A stretch of DNA of 64,000 bases from Taenia hydatigena. Its lineage: Eukaryota; Platyhelminthes; Cestoda; Cyclophyllidea; Taeniidae. This document shows positions 1 to 11,910 of the stretch, in pieces (position 1 is the first letter of the stretch; each line of letters opens with the position of its first letter). Below the pieces are notes generated by a model. It was not told the DNA's origin, did no database searches, and saw nothing but the letters and a program-made list of their open reading frames with translations. Where the stretch lies: NCBI GenBank assembly GCA_036345935.2, contig JADWOT020001058.1, positions 1 to 64,000 on the forward strand. Reading direction: 5' to 3'. Position numbers and translations under genes: made by a program.

Positions 1-423
1 GCAAGATGGCGAATGAGCCTTAAGATTAATTGCGAATATGCATATAACACTTACATGGGCAGTTGAGCCATGCACATGTTAAAAATGTTGTAATCCTCAT
101 GCGGAAGAAACCAGCAAACTCACTTTCACAGTTTTGTCAGGTTCCTGTTAAGAAGACGTTACCCTGTTTCGCATTAAAAAATCAGCCTCATGGTACCTGA
201 TCATTGACACTCATGCGATTTGAGGTCAGCCTCGGACTCGAGTTGAATTCTTATTATGATTATGACTGCGCACCTTAACTCGTAATGCTCACCAACCCTA
301 AGTTGATGCCCTCTCGTTCGAACAACACTTATAGAGCGTAAAGCTCGTCACTAGAGAGCGAATTCAAAGTTTTCTAATCTTAGAATCTTCATTCCTTAGT
401 ATTCATACGCAGTGATTGATTGC
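1..423. other. No gene seen
   Basis: AT-rich sequence upstream of the first duplicated block. I see no splice-bounded frame, promoter motif or repeat match here. It has no counterpart before 28,444, so it marks the edge of the duplication. Confidence 0.4.
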
Positions 424-3400
424 AGAGAGACAAAGATACCACTATAGCCTACGAATGCGCATTCACAAAGATAATAGCGCCAAGCCAATCTGTTATCTAC
501 GGCTCGACAATTTTAAGTCACTTTCACTCTGTTCCGATTCCACCCACTGCATACGTAAAAAGCGTAGGTCTTTTCAAGTATCATTGTATAATATTTATTT
601 TAAAGACCTTTAAACACTTCATGGAATGCCGTCATAGACTGACTAGTCGTAAGCAATCTTGAGCGTGTAAACCTCTACTCCTTCTCCATATGATATGGAG
701 ACAGGCCCACTGTACCATCTCAACCAAATTAATTGTCAAATCGTTTTGCCACCGGTTGCACCAAATGCGACAACTATCAGGTAAGTTTAAAAAAGGGAGA
801 AAGTCGAAGCCACCTAGGGCCTTGAACATCTTTTGCATGCAGTCCAAGTTTGGGAGGGGATCCAACGTTTGCCACATTGAACCTGTCACAACAAGTGTTT
901 GCTTTGACGAGATGCCATTGGCTAGGGCTTTCAGGTGTCCACAATCCCGATGCTCAAAATCCGCATAATCAAGATATAAAATGACACAGTCATAATCGCT
1001 CAGCTGCATCCTTTCTCCTCCTTCTCCACCTTCTTCGGACCATTCACACATGTCCAGTGTGGTGCCACCCACTGTCGTGAAAAATGGATGCCACTGGTTT
1101 GAAAAGTTCGGGACATCATTAGACACATCCAAGCTGAGACGAGTAGGGGGAGCAGAATGCAGTACTGGCAAGTCGCATTTGTAGCGTCTCATCCCGTATG
1201 GCGACATCCTTGTGCAACGGCATGGTGTGGTGATCAAACAGCTAATCGGAGCTTGCTCCTTAGCAGAAAACACTTCCGACGCTCGGCAACGAAATAACTC
1301 CTCTTCGATATTGTAATGCTCCGTTGCGAAATCAAATAAAAGAGGTAATATCTCCGTTTTTGCTAAGAAAAGTATCCTGCAGAGGTACCCGTCCAGCCAT
1401 TCCATATCCTTTACTCCGTGGTGGATACTAAGTGCATGAATGGGAAGGTCTTGAGTTAGTCGCTCATCTGTTGATTCCTCCTAAAACAGAACACTTAATA
1501 GTGAATCGCGGCAATTTTTAGCAAAAAATATGAATGTGAAAGGGATTTCGCAAAGTCATGCAATGGACGTAGAGTTAATCAGACCCACCTGAGACATTGC
1601 CACGCAAAATCTGATGTAAGCTATCCAAATGAAGCCTCTTTTATGCGATAGGCGATCAGCATTTAGTTCTAATCGCTTCTCATATCCAGTCAATCAGCAA
1701 AGCCCAACGACCAACTAAGATTCTCGGGTGATACTAGATCTGTTTGGATGTGTGCAAGTTTTGGATGCACGTTCTTGTAAGTGGGAATGGTATTATGTTG
1801 ACGTATTCATCACTGATGGAAGACATGTAGATGTTAGACTGTGGCTTTCGGGGGCATAATGCATTAAAATATTAAAGTACCTTGTGGTGTGGTTAGCGAA
1901 TGATGGAAGAAGGCGTCATTGAAACAGTATATAGGACTTAGGTGACCATAATCATGGACACGTATATACATCTATATTTATTTAGTTAAGATGCTGGCTA
2001 ACCTAATACGGATTGTAAATTGGGTGCCTTTGCGTCGTTTTAGAAAACATGCCAAAATTAAAGCGTTTTGCTGTTACTAGCCCGATTCGATCCAAATTGG
2101 CAATGGTATTTTCAAATAAACGACTTGATGCAGATGATGCTGATGTGGGTTAATTTGTATTAATCTATGACGCCGTGGCCATCTCAAACAGCTGCACGCG
2201 TACTCAGTTGCAACATACTATGACAGGAACACTGTCACCACCTTCAGTGATTTTGCAATTTTTGCAAGACTGCATCAAGCAGTCAATAAAGAGTGCTCAC
2301 AGTGGCACTGAGGTGGATTACCGGTTTCTTTACAACCCGGAAAAGTGGAAGGCATATTAACTGACGGCGAAGCGAAGGTCGATGCCGATTTATCGCGTAA
2401 TATCTGACTCTAGCTGAGTTATTACGCAGTACTGGTAATAAGAGATGAAGTAGAGCTACGTGTCTCTTCCCACTAGTCACCATTATCTGACTGACTACTG
2501 CGATCGTCATCCACTCTGACCCATGACCATTAAATTAAGGCTGGGCTGCAAATACTCTGCTGGTGGCATGAAAGAACTGACTGTGGCAGTGGTTCCAATG
2601 TGAGCGACGGGCAAGGCACAGCTCATTCCGCTGCTCCACGCATTATGCGCATTTGTTGACCAAGCAATAAAAGAACTAGCTTCCCTTTTGACACGACTAC
2701 CTTTTGTTTATGCAGAAAACAGAATGGACTTTGCTTAAAGTAAAATGATTTCACACAGCAAAAATACGCTCTCAAACGCCTTCATTGAAAAACTAGCACA
2801 AAATGTTGGAATGCCATGTATTTAACAACATAAATTGGCACATCAAAGAATGCTCGATAAACCTCACTTTAGCCTTTAACATGATTCGTATATTTGAAGC
2901 ATCGCTGACATTGGCACTTCAAAATACAGTAGAATAGAGCCACGAATTGCGCCATATTGAAATTTTAATAGAAGCTAATAAACTCATGGAAAAAAGAATA
3001 GCTACTTTTCCTTTACCACTAAAAATTTTTGAGAAGTCACATGGGCTTTGCACTGTGACTGCTTGGCCATATCCCTAATCCATATTGCCAAGTTGCACTT
3101 TATGCCTTTGCGCTGGTCTCAGAACACTGCAGCGTCTTGAAGAACCGTCCGCTATTGCAAGTAGTCCTCAATTATGAGTCAATGGACATCGAACACTGTG
3201 ACCAGTGACTAGTTATCTGCGCTTGATTATAACCACCACCCCAGAACTATCCACCATCGTTATTTGCCAAGTGGGTGATGCTTGCCGGACATAACCCTTA
3301 ATTTACCACATTTTGTGAGTGCTATTTGAGAATGTATGCTTTGAAACTTTCCAATTCCTTGTTTTAACATTAATGCGGTGTCCAACCAAAATCAAGGCAT

Positions 3401-3715
3401 CAAGGAATTTGCATATTTTTTATGACAATTCAACCGAACGTTGGACGATTTGACGCTGTCAGCTATTATCCGCTTAGGTCGGTTTGAATAAATGGGACCG
3501 GTTTACACAAAAACCTGATTAATGGTATTTAAAAAAAGGATTAAAATGAATAAGGAAAGGAGAGTAAATCAAGCGACTGACAAAGGGAACCCGCTATTGG
3601 CATGAGATGCCAGCACAAGTGCTCTGTGTGGCAATGATGTTTAGGCTTATGTGATTTGAGCCCAGTGAGAGTAATTAGACTGACCACATCTCGCTGCCAC
3701 CACACTGATTCCTTT
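424..3715. repeat. Duplicated block, copy 1 (direct pair)
   Basis: This block aligns by eye, same orientation, with 28,444-31,553. Shared landmarks are the exon-like frame on the minus strand, its TTTTAG acceptor, and the far end where both copies read AACCCGCTATTGGCATGAG. Copy 1 has about 175 extra bases around 2,205-2,430 that copy 2 lacks; that insert carries a short plus-strand open frame ending near 2,360 with no recognisable domain. The rest of the block beyond the exon (about 1,490-3,715) holds no gene I can support. Confidence 0.85.
632..1480 (-). CDS. LRR-like exon, intact copy
   Basis: A single open frame of about 282 codons runs from a TTTTAG splice acceptor (first exon base 1,480) to a stop at 632. 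An in-frame ATG lies at 1,405. The product is unrecognised. The middle has a KCDLP..TRLSLDV pattern followed by ILYLDYADFEHRDCGHLKAL, which reads like degenerate leucine-rich repeats, plus a Cys pair near residue 90 and a short Gly/Glu-rich stretch. The paralogue at 29 kb keeps the same acceptor and residues but is broken, so this is the intact member. The TRLSL segment resembles the TALRLC segment of the right-arm exon at 46.1 kb and the TRLRL segment at 8.8 kb, suggesting one family. Family assignment is inference. No upstream exon or promoter was identified. Confidence 0.55.
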   Translation of the reverse strand, partial: EESTDERLTQDLPIHALSIHHGVKDMEWLDGYLCRILFLAKTEILPLLFDFATEHYNIEEELFRCRASEVFSAKEQAPISCLITTPCRCTRMSPYGMRRYKCDLPVLHSAPPTRLSLDVSNDVPNFSNQWHPFFTTVGGTTLDMCEWSEEGGEGGERMQLSDYDCVILYLDYADFEHRDCGHLKALANGISSKQTLVVTGSMWQTLDPLPNLDCMQKMFKALGGFDFLPFLNLPDSCRIWCNRWQNDLTINLVEMVQWACLHIIWRRSRGLHAQDCLRLVSL

Positions 3716-6700
3716 TGTTCCATCTGAATGAGGTTGGTGCAGTCGCAGCGTCCACCTATCACCCTAGTCATAACATGAAAATTGCGATGACCCAAATTCG
3801 GAGTTGTGCAGTCCCTGCATACAATCAAACCCACATGACTAGACAGCAAACTATTCCAAATTCAATCGTTGCCTTAGCCATCATTATATTATTCGCCACT
3901 TTACTGACTCTTGTGTGAATGCATTACAGTGTCGTTTTCAGTTTTAGATTTCCAGAGAGGCTTGCACTCAGAGTTACATCCGAGGCCAGTGTCCCCTTTA
4001 CGCCGCCATGCCGTACTTTTCCGCTGACCACGATCATGACGGTGCAAAAGTAGTCGATACTCAAGACGAAGTATGAAGAAGCTTAGTCAGGTGTTTTTAG
4101 CTTGATGTAGTCAAAATGAAGCATGTCAGAACATCCCTTGGGTTAGCTTAGGGTCTGAGATGTGTGTGAAAGCTTTTCGAAGCATAGAGTGTAAGGGAGA
4201 GGAAGATAGCCTAGTCATGGGTTATTTGGCCAAATGACAGGACAAGAGGTGTCGTTGGCTTTGTGCTTTGTTGAGCAGACCCTTACAAAGCTCGTGTATT
4301 TTCTTGATTTCAAGCGTGATCAACTTGTTGGGAGTGTTTGTTCTAATGTAGTGGGGCTTCTAGACCACAATGTGTGGCGTAAGTGACTGTCTTATGCGTG
4401 GATGTAAACGGGCGAAAACAGCTAGACTGAATTATGTCCAAAGCACAATATCTGATGGAAAACGTGCGCTGCGTAGGTAGCAGGCTGTGCTCAAACTTTG
4501 CGGTGCTGTTTAGTCCCCTTGGTTCGCTCCGTACTTTCCGAAAATGCCTTGTGAGGCGTCAACAGTCCCTGTCCGCTTACAATTAGCTTAGCTTCTGATT
4601 AACAGCTGTTATCTTCAACCAGTTCGGCGCTGCCTCTGTGGATAATTTCCCGAGTTTGTATGAGTCAGGCTTACTGAAGTTGATGCGTTGAGATTATGAT
4701 TCCTCCATTGTTTGCTAATAAAAGGCCTAATTTCTCCCACACAATTATTTTTTATTTAAGACTAAGGAAAATCGACAAGTATCTGAATTGTTATCAAAGA
4801 CTCATTAAGAGTTTACACTAAGTAACGGCAAGTTAAAGCGCAATAGTTTTAAAAGTGGAAGTGACTTGAGAACTCATTGATAGTATTCTGACACTCAAAT
4901 TTTATTGGGTGAAAGGGTTAGTCATGCCAAGTAGACTGACCGAAAGTGCTTTTCGACTTTTCAGCTATCTTTAGTCTCTAATCCTACTGCCAATTGAGTA
5001 GTCCTTACACTTCATTTTGATGTTGCACTTTACCAAAAAGTCACCTGCACATTTGGCATTTGGCCAAGGTGGTACTATGGATGATTAAATGTTGTCACAA
5101 AATAATCACACAAGTGCACAGTGGGGGATCATGTATGAGGCGATGGGGAATAATTGGTGCAAACAGACAAGTGAGGCGGTCTTCAAATATGCTTTAAGCC
5201 TAGGGCATCACTTTCCGGCACCTAAATGTTCTCGGTTGGCGTACGTAGAAGAACCTATTGCTCACTCTACCGGTCTCTCTAACGGCCCCCGAAATGCATA
5301 TTTTTTGCTAGTAGTAGGTAAACCAGAACGCTGACTTGTCACGCAATGGATCTGATTGTGTCATGTCTGATATTTGGCTTCATTGATACGAGGTGCGAGC
5401 ACAATCAAAGGAACTTGTTGATGGCCTACTGATTAGCATTTTTTACCGCAGGCAGCAGTTTTCTCTCTCCCCAAGTTACTTATTAAAACAGTTGTCGACA
5501 TGACGCGCAGCCTTCAGCTGGCTGCAAAATCTGCACCATCCTCATTGCTTAACAGGATTGACTGATGCTCCAACATCCAACATGCTTTTGAATTCGCGTT
5601 ACTCGCTACTGGGTCGTTCAAAATGTTGATTAGCACCACAAAAGTTGCCTGGTGTTGTTTGCCTTTGCTGTCTCAACAGGCTTAGCAGCTGGCAACAAGC
5701 GGGTAATATGATTTGGATGGACGGATGGGTAAGCCAGCGGATAGCTGACAAATTATTGGATAGCTAATACGGGATTTGCCTGAACTACAAGTATGGTAAG
5801 CTGTTTAATCACGCATTTGATGGGTGGATAGAGGCAAAGAAATGGAAGTGTCCTGCTCATATGCGATTGATTGAGGCAAGTAGACAGGCCTTTCCATGAT
5901 TATCCTCTTAGTCATCCCTGAAAACGCAGTGGTCCATGTAGCTGGAAACAGATGCATGGCATCCTGCAGAAGGACACCGATAGAAGCCGATTCATTGCCT
6001 CAAGCCCTCTGGTCTCCTGTCTACTGGTACCTAGTGCGTAGTACGGAATTTGGCCAAGGCGTACAGGTATTACACATTCTGGGGTCAGTTTCTAGTTTTA
6101 TAGCCGGCGCACCGATGGGTTCGGAGGTTAGTAGTGGAAGTCAATGCGAACTCAGTCTTTGTTTAGCCGTATGCGTACACCTTTGCTTAAAATTCTACTA
6201 ACCGCGAGAAAGCAAAGCAATAAGTGCAATGCGTTGGTACGATCGGCATTGCGTAGTAATGCAGTGGTAGTGACAATTGCTCAAAACATTATTCCGAACT
6301 AAGCGCTTTTCGCCTTTCAATTTTGTTCAGCGGGTAGGATTGTTTAAAAGTAAATTGAGAGAGGAGGCTGCGTGCAACAGGACCATGGTATCACTCGCTG
6401 CAGTGACAACAATGATGTAAACGAACCTTCAATGTGTGCTTCCCGGCATGACTTCAATCCGACATCACTTAGAAGCGTCCATGTAGATTCAGTAGACTTT
6501 CTTTGTTGTTTGCGTGTTCACATTCCGTCGGTAGATCAGATCGGCTTTGAATGCGCCACCAAGGGTTTGGCCGAGAAGGTGGGCATGCGATAAATCGGAT
6601 GCCTAACATCAGTGCATTAAGAGAATGTAATATAAAGGACAGATTGGGAACTAATCTCATGAGACCTTTTGAGCTAAATAGCTTTGGCAGCTGAAGTCAA

Positions 6701-7514
6701 AGGTAACGACTACTTTGCCTTGGTTGGCGTCCTGCTTGAGGCTTTATCACATCCGCCCACGTGGCTCAATAATGTCAGGGATTACAATGTGCCCATGAAT
6801 GCACCATTTGTCATGTAGGTCAAGGTTGGGCCGTTTTTATGGACTCGTATGATTTTGTAACCTTTTAATTAACACTCAATGCGTGATTTGAGAAGTCAGT
6901 TCGTACGTGGTGTGCTCATTTGAAAGGCTTGAAAAAGCCAGAGGAATGAACACTTGGCATGGGTGCTACTTTTCAGTTAACAAATGTAATACTGTTGTAG
7001 GTATAGTTGCAGTCTGAACCAAAACTTTAGCCGTTGTAACTTTTCTCCCTCAGCTAATGAGCACTACTTTCGTTCGTTGTCCCAATCAAAATATTGCGGA
7101 AAATTTGATTTATCCAAATTTTCCTCATCAATTTGCACACATTGAAGCACATGATCAAATATAAAATAAAGGAAGCCCTTACGTCTCACAACATCTCGAA
7201 TTGTATGCTAAGAAACTTTTCTACTCATTTTTCTCCCCTCTTTACGGCACTTCAGGTTTTGTCTATTAGAGACTTTGATTTTACTCTTTCAAATAATTAG
7301 ATACTAAACAGATCCAACAACGAAGACGGGTGCGCGAAGGAAGTTCTATGCGAGTCCGCAAGTGACCAACAGCCGACCAGTAGATGCAGTCTAACTATGA
7401 TTCTGAGCAGCCGATTGTTCTTGCCTTTAGTGTGGTCATTGGAGCTATGCACCATTCAAGAGATGTGCGAGAGGAGTAGCAGTAATTACGCAGTCACCTC
7501 TCCAATTAATTACA
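3716..7514. other. Unassigned sequence
   Basis: No feature I can support. Open frames at 5,089-5,334 and 5,896-6,201 have no recognisable motif, no convincing splice sites and no second copy in the window. The base composition is unremarkable AT-rich. Confidence 0.3.
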
Positions 7515-7680
7515 ATTAAGAGTGTGCTATTTTAGCACTGTGATCTCATATGACATTTAAGGTTATTGTTGGAGCATAGGATTATAAAGTGCTCATCTCC
7601 TTCGCTGCAAGAATGTCTATGCATTGAATAGTGCACGCCATTCAAAACATTTGCACGTAAAGGTTTTAAATTCAGTTAAC
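7515..7680. repeat. Short dispersed copy, pair with 59.9 kb
   Basis: Same-orientation match to about 59,905-60,050, sharing CTATTTTAGCAC-type and AATGTCTA..GCGTTGAAT-type landmarks. In the 60 kb copy this is part of an open plus-strand frame; here the equivalent frame has several stops, so this copy is decayed. Confidence 0.6.
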
Positions 7681-7868
7681 TGTAAGATGTCAAAAAAGCA
7701 GACATCATCGTCTTTTCCTCTGGTCGATAAGACGGCGACGAGTCCGTCATTCGAATGGGATAGAAAAGCACTCGAGTAAGCCATCCCTGCAAAGGGTTTC
7801 CTCACTTTCCCATCGTAACCCATGCAGTTCTCCTCAATGCTCTTCCCGTAATAACGTGGAAATAGATT
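7617..7868 (-). CDS. Unrecognised exon-like frame
   Basis: Open minus-strand frame of about 83 codons; the part up to 7,823 begins at an ATG, and the frame extends upstream to a stop just past 7,868. The composition is protein-like, mixing glycine, charged and hydrophobic residues; segments such as SNDGLVAVLSTRGKDDDVCF would suit a beta-propeller blade, but I cannot name a family. Its last 60 bases overlap the repeat shared with 59.9 kb, where the coding sense appears to be the other strand, so the true exon end is uncertain. Confidence 0.3.
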   Translation of the reverse strand, partial: NLFPRYYGKSIEENCMGYDGKVRKPFAGMAYSSAFLSHSNDGLVAVLSTRGKDDDVCFFDILQLTEFKTFTCKCFEWRALFNA

Positions 7869-8705
7869 TTAGTTTTAGAAATGTATGTGCATTTCTTCCG
7901 GATTAGATGCAGACTTATTAAGTTGTCTTCATTATGGCCAGTCTCTTTGCACCATCAGGCTACGAGATCAGAAGTCTCGCTTTAAGACTTCAAATGCACT
8001 GTGCAATTTGTCGATCCCGGTTAAGGAAAAGGCAACATTCGCCTAAAAATATACGCTGCTCTTAACATCAATGAGATGAGAAGTTGATTAACAGCATTTG
8101 TGATTACATAAGAGACTGAAGAGATAGCTTGAAGTGTTGCCGTCTCCATCTCCGCTCAAACACTCAGTCTGAATCATCATAAACGAAGTTAAGTGGCGCA
8201 GAAACAAGGCTTTCATTATATGCTACGTTCCACAACTGCAATAAGTATCCGTTCACCTGCAATCGGTGTTCTTTGTCTACACCTGATTCCAATCTCTAAG
8301 GCGTCTATTATTTCAATTTGTTACCCCATGCTACTCTTTTCTTGTCAGTACCAAATATTGTAAATCCTATGGGTTTGTGAGAAGGGCTGGTGTGCAGTAG
8401 AGCAATGAATGCGACTGCGACTGCAACTGTAGATGCAATCCAGGCTTTGCTTTACACATCAGCACATCATTATTTGCAATCGAGCGCAATTCCTCGCCAT
8501 TTCATGCAGCTTTCAACTGACTGAGTCACTTGTAATGATCATAGCGCATAGTTGAACGTGGAAAGTACACGATGCACCAACATCAAGGCTTCATACGCGC
8601 GATAACTTGTAGCCTGGAATTGGAACAGCTTTTAGATAGACCGAGTAAACAAGTGATGCAAATGATAGGCACTTGTACCAACCGTGAATTCAACTGACCA
8701 CTGCA
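7869..8705. other. No gene seen
   Basis: AT-rich spacer. A short CGACTG-type near-repeat lies at about 8,408-8,440. Nothing else is supported. Confidence 0.3.
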
Positions 8706-8981
8706 ATGACATCGATAAGTCCTGATGCGATCCTTGAGAATCATCGATTGCTCAAGTGTGGGAGGAAGTTTGCACGTGAAAGTGAATTACCATATGGGAG
8801 TGTCTGCAGCTCACAGAAGACTAGGCTGAGGCTTTCTTACTGCGATGTAGCCAACATCACGGCTGTTGTGCGCATCCAGCTTTACAGGTTCACTTCTACT
8901 TGCACTAGTCCCAGCAATTCAGCGTCAGAGGGAACTTATGACACCATCAGACGTCACTCAAAGCATGCGTATTCTAATTAA
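8706..8981 (+). CDS. LRR-like exon candidate
   Basis: A 91-codon open frame beginning at an ATG. Residues around 35-65 (SVCSSQKTRLRLSYCDVANI) line up with the TRLSLDVSNDVPN segment of the 0.6-1.5 kb exon and the TALRLCIICRHWSQ segment of the right-arm gene. The spacing from an upstream Cys/Lys-rich stretch is also similar. I infer a third, diverged member of the same family. No splice site is obvious at the ends. Confidence 0.35.
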   Translation: MTSISPDAILENHRLLKCGRKFARESELPYGSVCSSQKTRLRLSYCDVANITAVVRIQLYRFTSTCTSPSNSASEGTYDTIRRHSKHAYSN

Positions 8982-9034
8982 TGGAGATGGGATAGTTGGG
9001 ATAATATAACGTCGAGTGGAAAGTTGGGGTAAAC

Positions 9035-9203
9035 TTGCAAAACCGTTTGTCATTGCTAGAGGGAGCAAGTGCTTTCTTAACCTTCCTTCGTTTCACCATA
9101 GATCAATTTACCATCGATAATCACTACAGCAGGGAGTCACTGACGCTCCAGAACTCTATGATGGAGCGGAATCACGCAAATTTAAATTCTGTTCCCATGG
9201 TAG
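9035..9203 (+). CDS. Possible next exon of the 8.7 kb gene
   Basis: Open frame rich in Leu and Phe in its first half and in Asn, Ser and Met in its second. It runs into a strong donor, TAG|GTAAGTG, with the last exon base at 9,203. It lies on the same strand about 60 bases after the 8,706-8,981 frame. The function is unknown; the link to the preceding frame is inferred from proximity only. Confidence 0.3.
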
Positions 9204-9930
9204 GTAAGTGGTTGCGGGTACGTCTACTTTAGAGTCACCGAGTTCCCTAGCAACCATTCAGAAGGACCCATCACCCCGCACCTGCAACCGTAACGCCACT
9301 CTGTTTTTACAGTTCCAAAAACTAAGAAGAAATATGTGGCTTTTCAGGGAGCCATCAATGTTAACAACACCTGATTTTACACAACGACTTTGTACCGTTA
9401 CGCATTTACATTGCCGAACCGCCGCAGTGGGTGCATAAAGTTAAAAATTTATGCCCAGAATTTGGCGTCGGTAAGGAAACCAGCAATGAATGGCTAACAT
9501 GCGTTCGCTAAAGTCTTACATCCAAACCAGTCCACATTACTGAGCAGCAGCCGAAAGTGAGTGTGGATTCATTGTCTTAGAAGTGCCAGAACTAGGGCGC
9601 GAAGTGCGTCTGCAGTCTACGAGTTAGAATGCAATCAAATGTGCTACGCAGATAGAGAGAATCTACCTAGTGATCATTGTAAAAAAGCTGCAAATTCATT
9701 TTAGCTACTTCTACAGAGTCAACTCTGCTCCGGAATAGATACGCATTTTTCACGTTTATGCTATTTCTTCCTTCCGTGAAAAATTTTAGCATCACAAGGC
9801 ACCAGATGCAATGTCCTTGTTGCCCTTTTCCTTTCATTTAAGGCCGACCGACTTTTTAGACACTTACTCTAGTTAAATGAATCAAAACAACGGAGAGCAT
9901 CGACGTTCGTTTGAAATCGTTGTTCACTGT

Positions 9931-9957
9931 AAAAAAAAAAAAAAAAAAAAAAAAAAA
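9931..9957 (+). repeat. A27 homopolymer
   Basis: Uninterrupted run of 27 adenines, the longest homopolymer I found. I see no AATAAA in the preceding 40 bases and no target-site duplication, so it is either an old retroposon tail or a simple A tract. Confidence 0.9.
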
Positions 9958-9983
9958 CAGGAAGTAATCATTTTTTCGACCAT

Positions 9984-10323
9984 TTAAATGGCAAAATAAT
10001 ACTGTGCAGCCAATGCGGCGGCCTTCAGAGGGTTAGCGAACTTCATCAACTTGGTCACTGATGGAAGATTATGACTTATTTGGTCATGGTTTACTTTGCA
10101 GTCTTTATGCGCTCGATTTAAGCAGCTTAGGATGCCATCCGCAAACGAAGAGTGCCAGCACACGCTGGTATGACCAACTGTGCCACTTAATTTGGGACGC
10201 CATTTCCCCATGGCAGGAAGGAAGCCGGGACATTTCGACCTCAGCAGGTCGCATTCTGGAAGGACTTGCACAATCAAGGAGGCCAAAAATGAGCGTGACA
10301 TAGGAGTACCATCGTAATGTCAA
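9984..10323. other. Open frames on both strands, uncertain
   Basis: A minus-strand frame of 105 codons (9,984-10,301) overlaps a plus-strand frame of 80 codons from an ATG at 10,061. Both have protein-like composition and neither has a recognised domain or second copy. One may be an exon; I cannot tell which. Confidence 0.2.
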
Positions 10324-11030
10324 GGGAGACTTTTTCTAATATGCGAAGAATGCTTTTTTAAATGTGACCGACATTTCAACATACACAAATGATATTACTG
10401 ATTGCCCTTAAAGCAAAATTCTTATATCGGTTAGCACTGAATAAGCCAAATTATTAAACAATATGCCACATTAATGTTTCCTTTCCCATGCTCTTTTAGG
10501 CGTTGTAAAGCGTCTTAAGGAATGAATTCATCCTGACGAAGTGTTTATTAATTCACTGGGCGTTGGGGTAAGAACCTATTTAATTTATCTAATGAACAAC
10601 TGTGAGCGTCTGCCTCCCCACAACAACCCGTCTTATCAAAGACGCGTGAGATCCGTCAAAGAGGCTGATCGAGTAGCCGTTCCTCAGACGTACTTAGGCT
10701 AATGAACTTCGATGTTCGTGACTGAGCATAAAAGGAAGCAAAATGAAATGACTTATTCTCGGTATTTTTTATAGGGCACACATTCCTTTTTCTTGAGTAA
10801 CCTTGGGCCTAGAGGAAGCAAAAAAGGGTACAAGCATCCCATATTTTTCAGTCGATAGGGTCATGTGAAATAGGACTAGTTATAGGCAATTGAATGTTTC
10901 AAGCACAAAAATTACCATGATATGCATCATGTCATAGGGCATTCAGTTGCTTTGGATCAACTTACAGTCAACTTGTGATGCTGGTGAAATGCAGCGTTGT
11001 TATTGTCGCCTGTAAAAGCGCAACAGTTAA
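10324..11030. other. No gene seen
   Basis: AT-rich sequence without a supported frame or repeat match. Confidence 0.3.
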
Positions 11031-11910
11031 ATGGCAGATTTAATGCAGAGCCAGTCCCATCGACTGTTCCACGACCGCCACACCACAGGTTCGATTCAGA
11101 TAACTACCATCAGACTAATAAACTTATCTCATCTTTGTTCGCTCACAGTTATCCTAATTAATACGTCTGTGGCACAAGCCAGGACGACTGACTGTCCCTG
11201 CCTATTAAATTGCACACATCAAATGCAAGTGACGCAAAAGAGACATTGCCCGTTTCAAGTGACAGCAACCACTATTTTATATAAACGTCCAAAATTATTG
11301 CTGAAAGAAAAAGACATCATACTAATTTACTGATGCTATTAAATTCTTAGAAGCTACTGTTTGCAAATGCCGATCTCTATTACAGCGAAACGATAGACAA
11401 TGCACAATCAATTGCTACAAACTGGTGCCCCCACATACCCTAGTTACTCACATTCACAGCCAGGCTGTCTCCTCTGGCCAGCAGCCGGATCCTTCGTGCA
11501 CGCTTCTCTGCGCTGAGGAATGGACATCAGGTTAGGCGATTAGTGGGACCCCTACCACGTACACATATGCTTAATTCGAAGAAGTTGGTAGGTAAGTACG
11601 GCAGATCTTATGTAGAGCACGATTGCTTCCTTAGCTTCACCATCTGCAGTCCGCAATGCAAAAAGTACATGAATGTTCCACTTTGCGTTTGCCTTCTCAG
11701 GCAATCCTCCTTCCTTTACCGCACTATTGACGACACGCTACTTTGCCAACATCTGTCACTGACACCTCAAGGCTGGTCATCGCGCCACTCAAGCACTCTC
11801 GTCTGCTTCGAGCGTCTGTCTTGACTACACTATGGGTGTGAACGGGTGCAAAGTATCACCATAACTACATCACTAGGCAAGGAAAACAATTCATTAACAC
11901 TAGAGAAAAA
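11031..11910. repeat. Dispersed repeat, copy D (with SR1 end)
   Basis: Matches 49,395-50,225 in the same orientation and 18,720-19,560 inverted; part also matches 59,130-59,480. Landmarks are GACCGCCACACCACAGGTTC near 11,070, AGGCTGTCTCCTCTGGCCAG near 11,463 and GGAAAACAATTC near 11,880. The first 250 bases are an SR1 element on the minus strand. Short open frames inside are not conserved between copies. Confidence 0.75.

Noticed and set aside
9901..9960. Retrogene ending at the A27 tract
   Set aside because: No polyadenylation signal, no target duplication and no gene-like sequence just upstream on the same strand.
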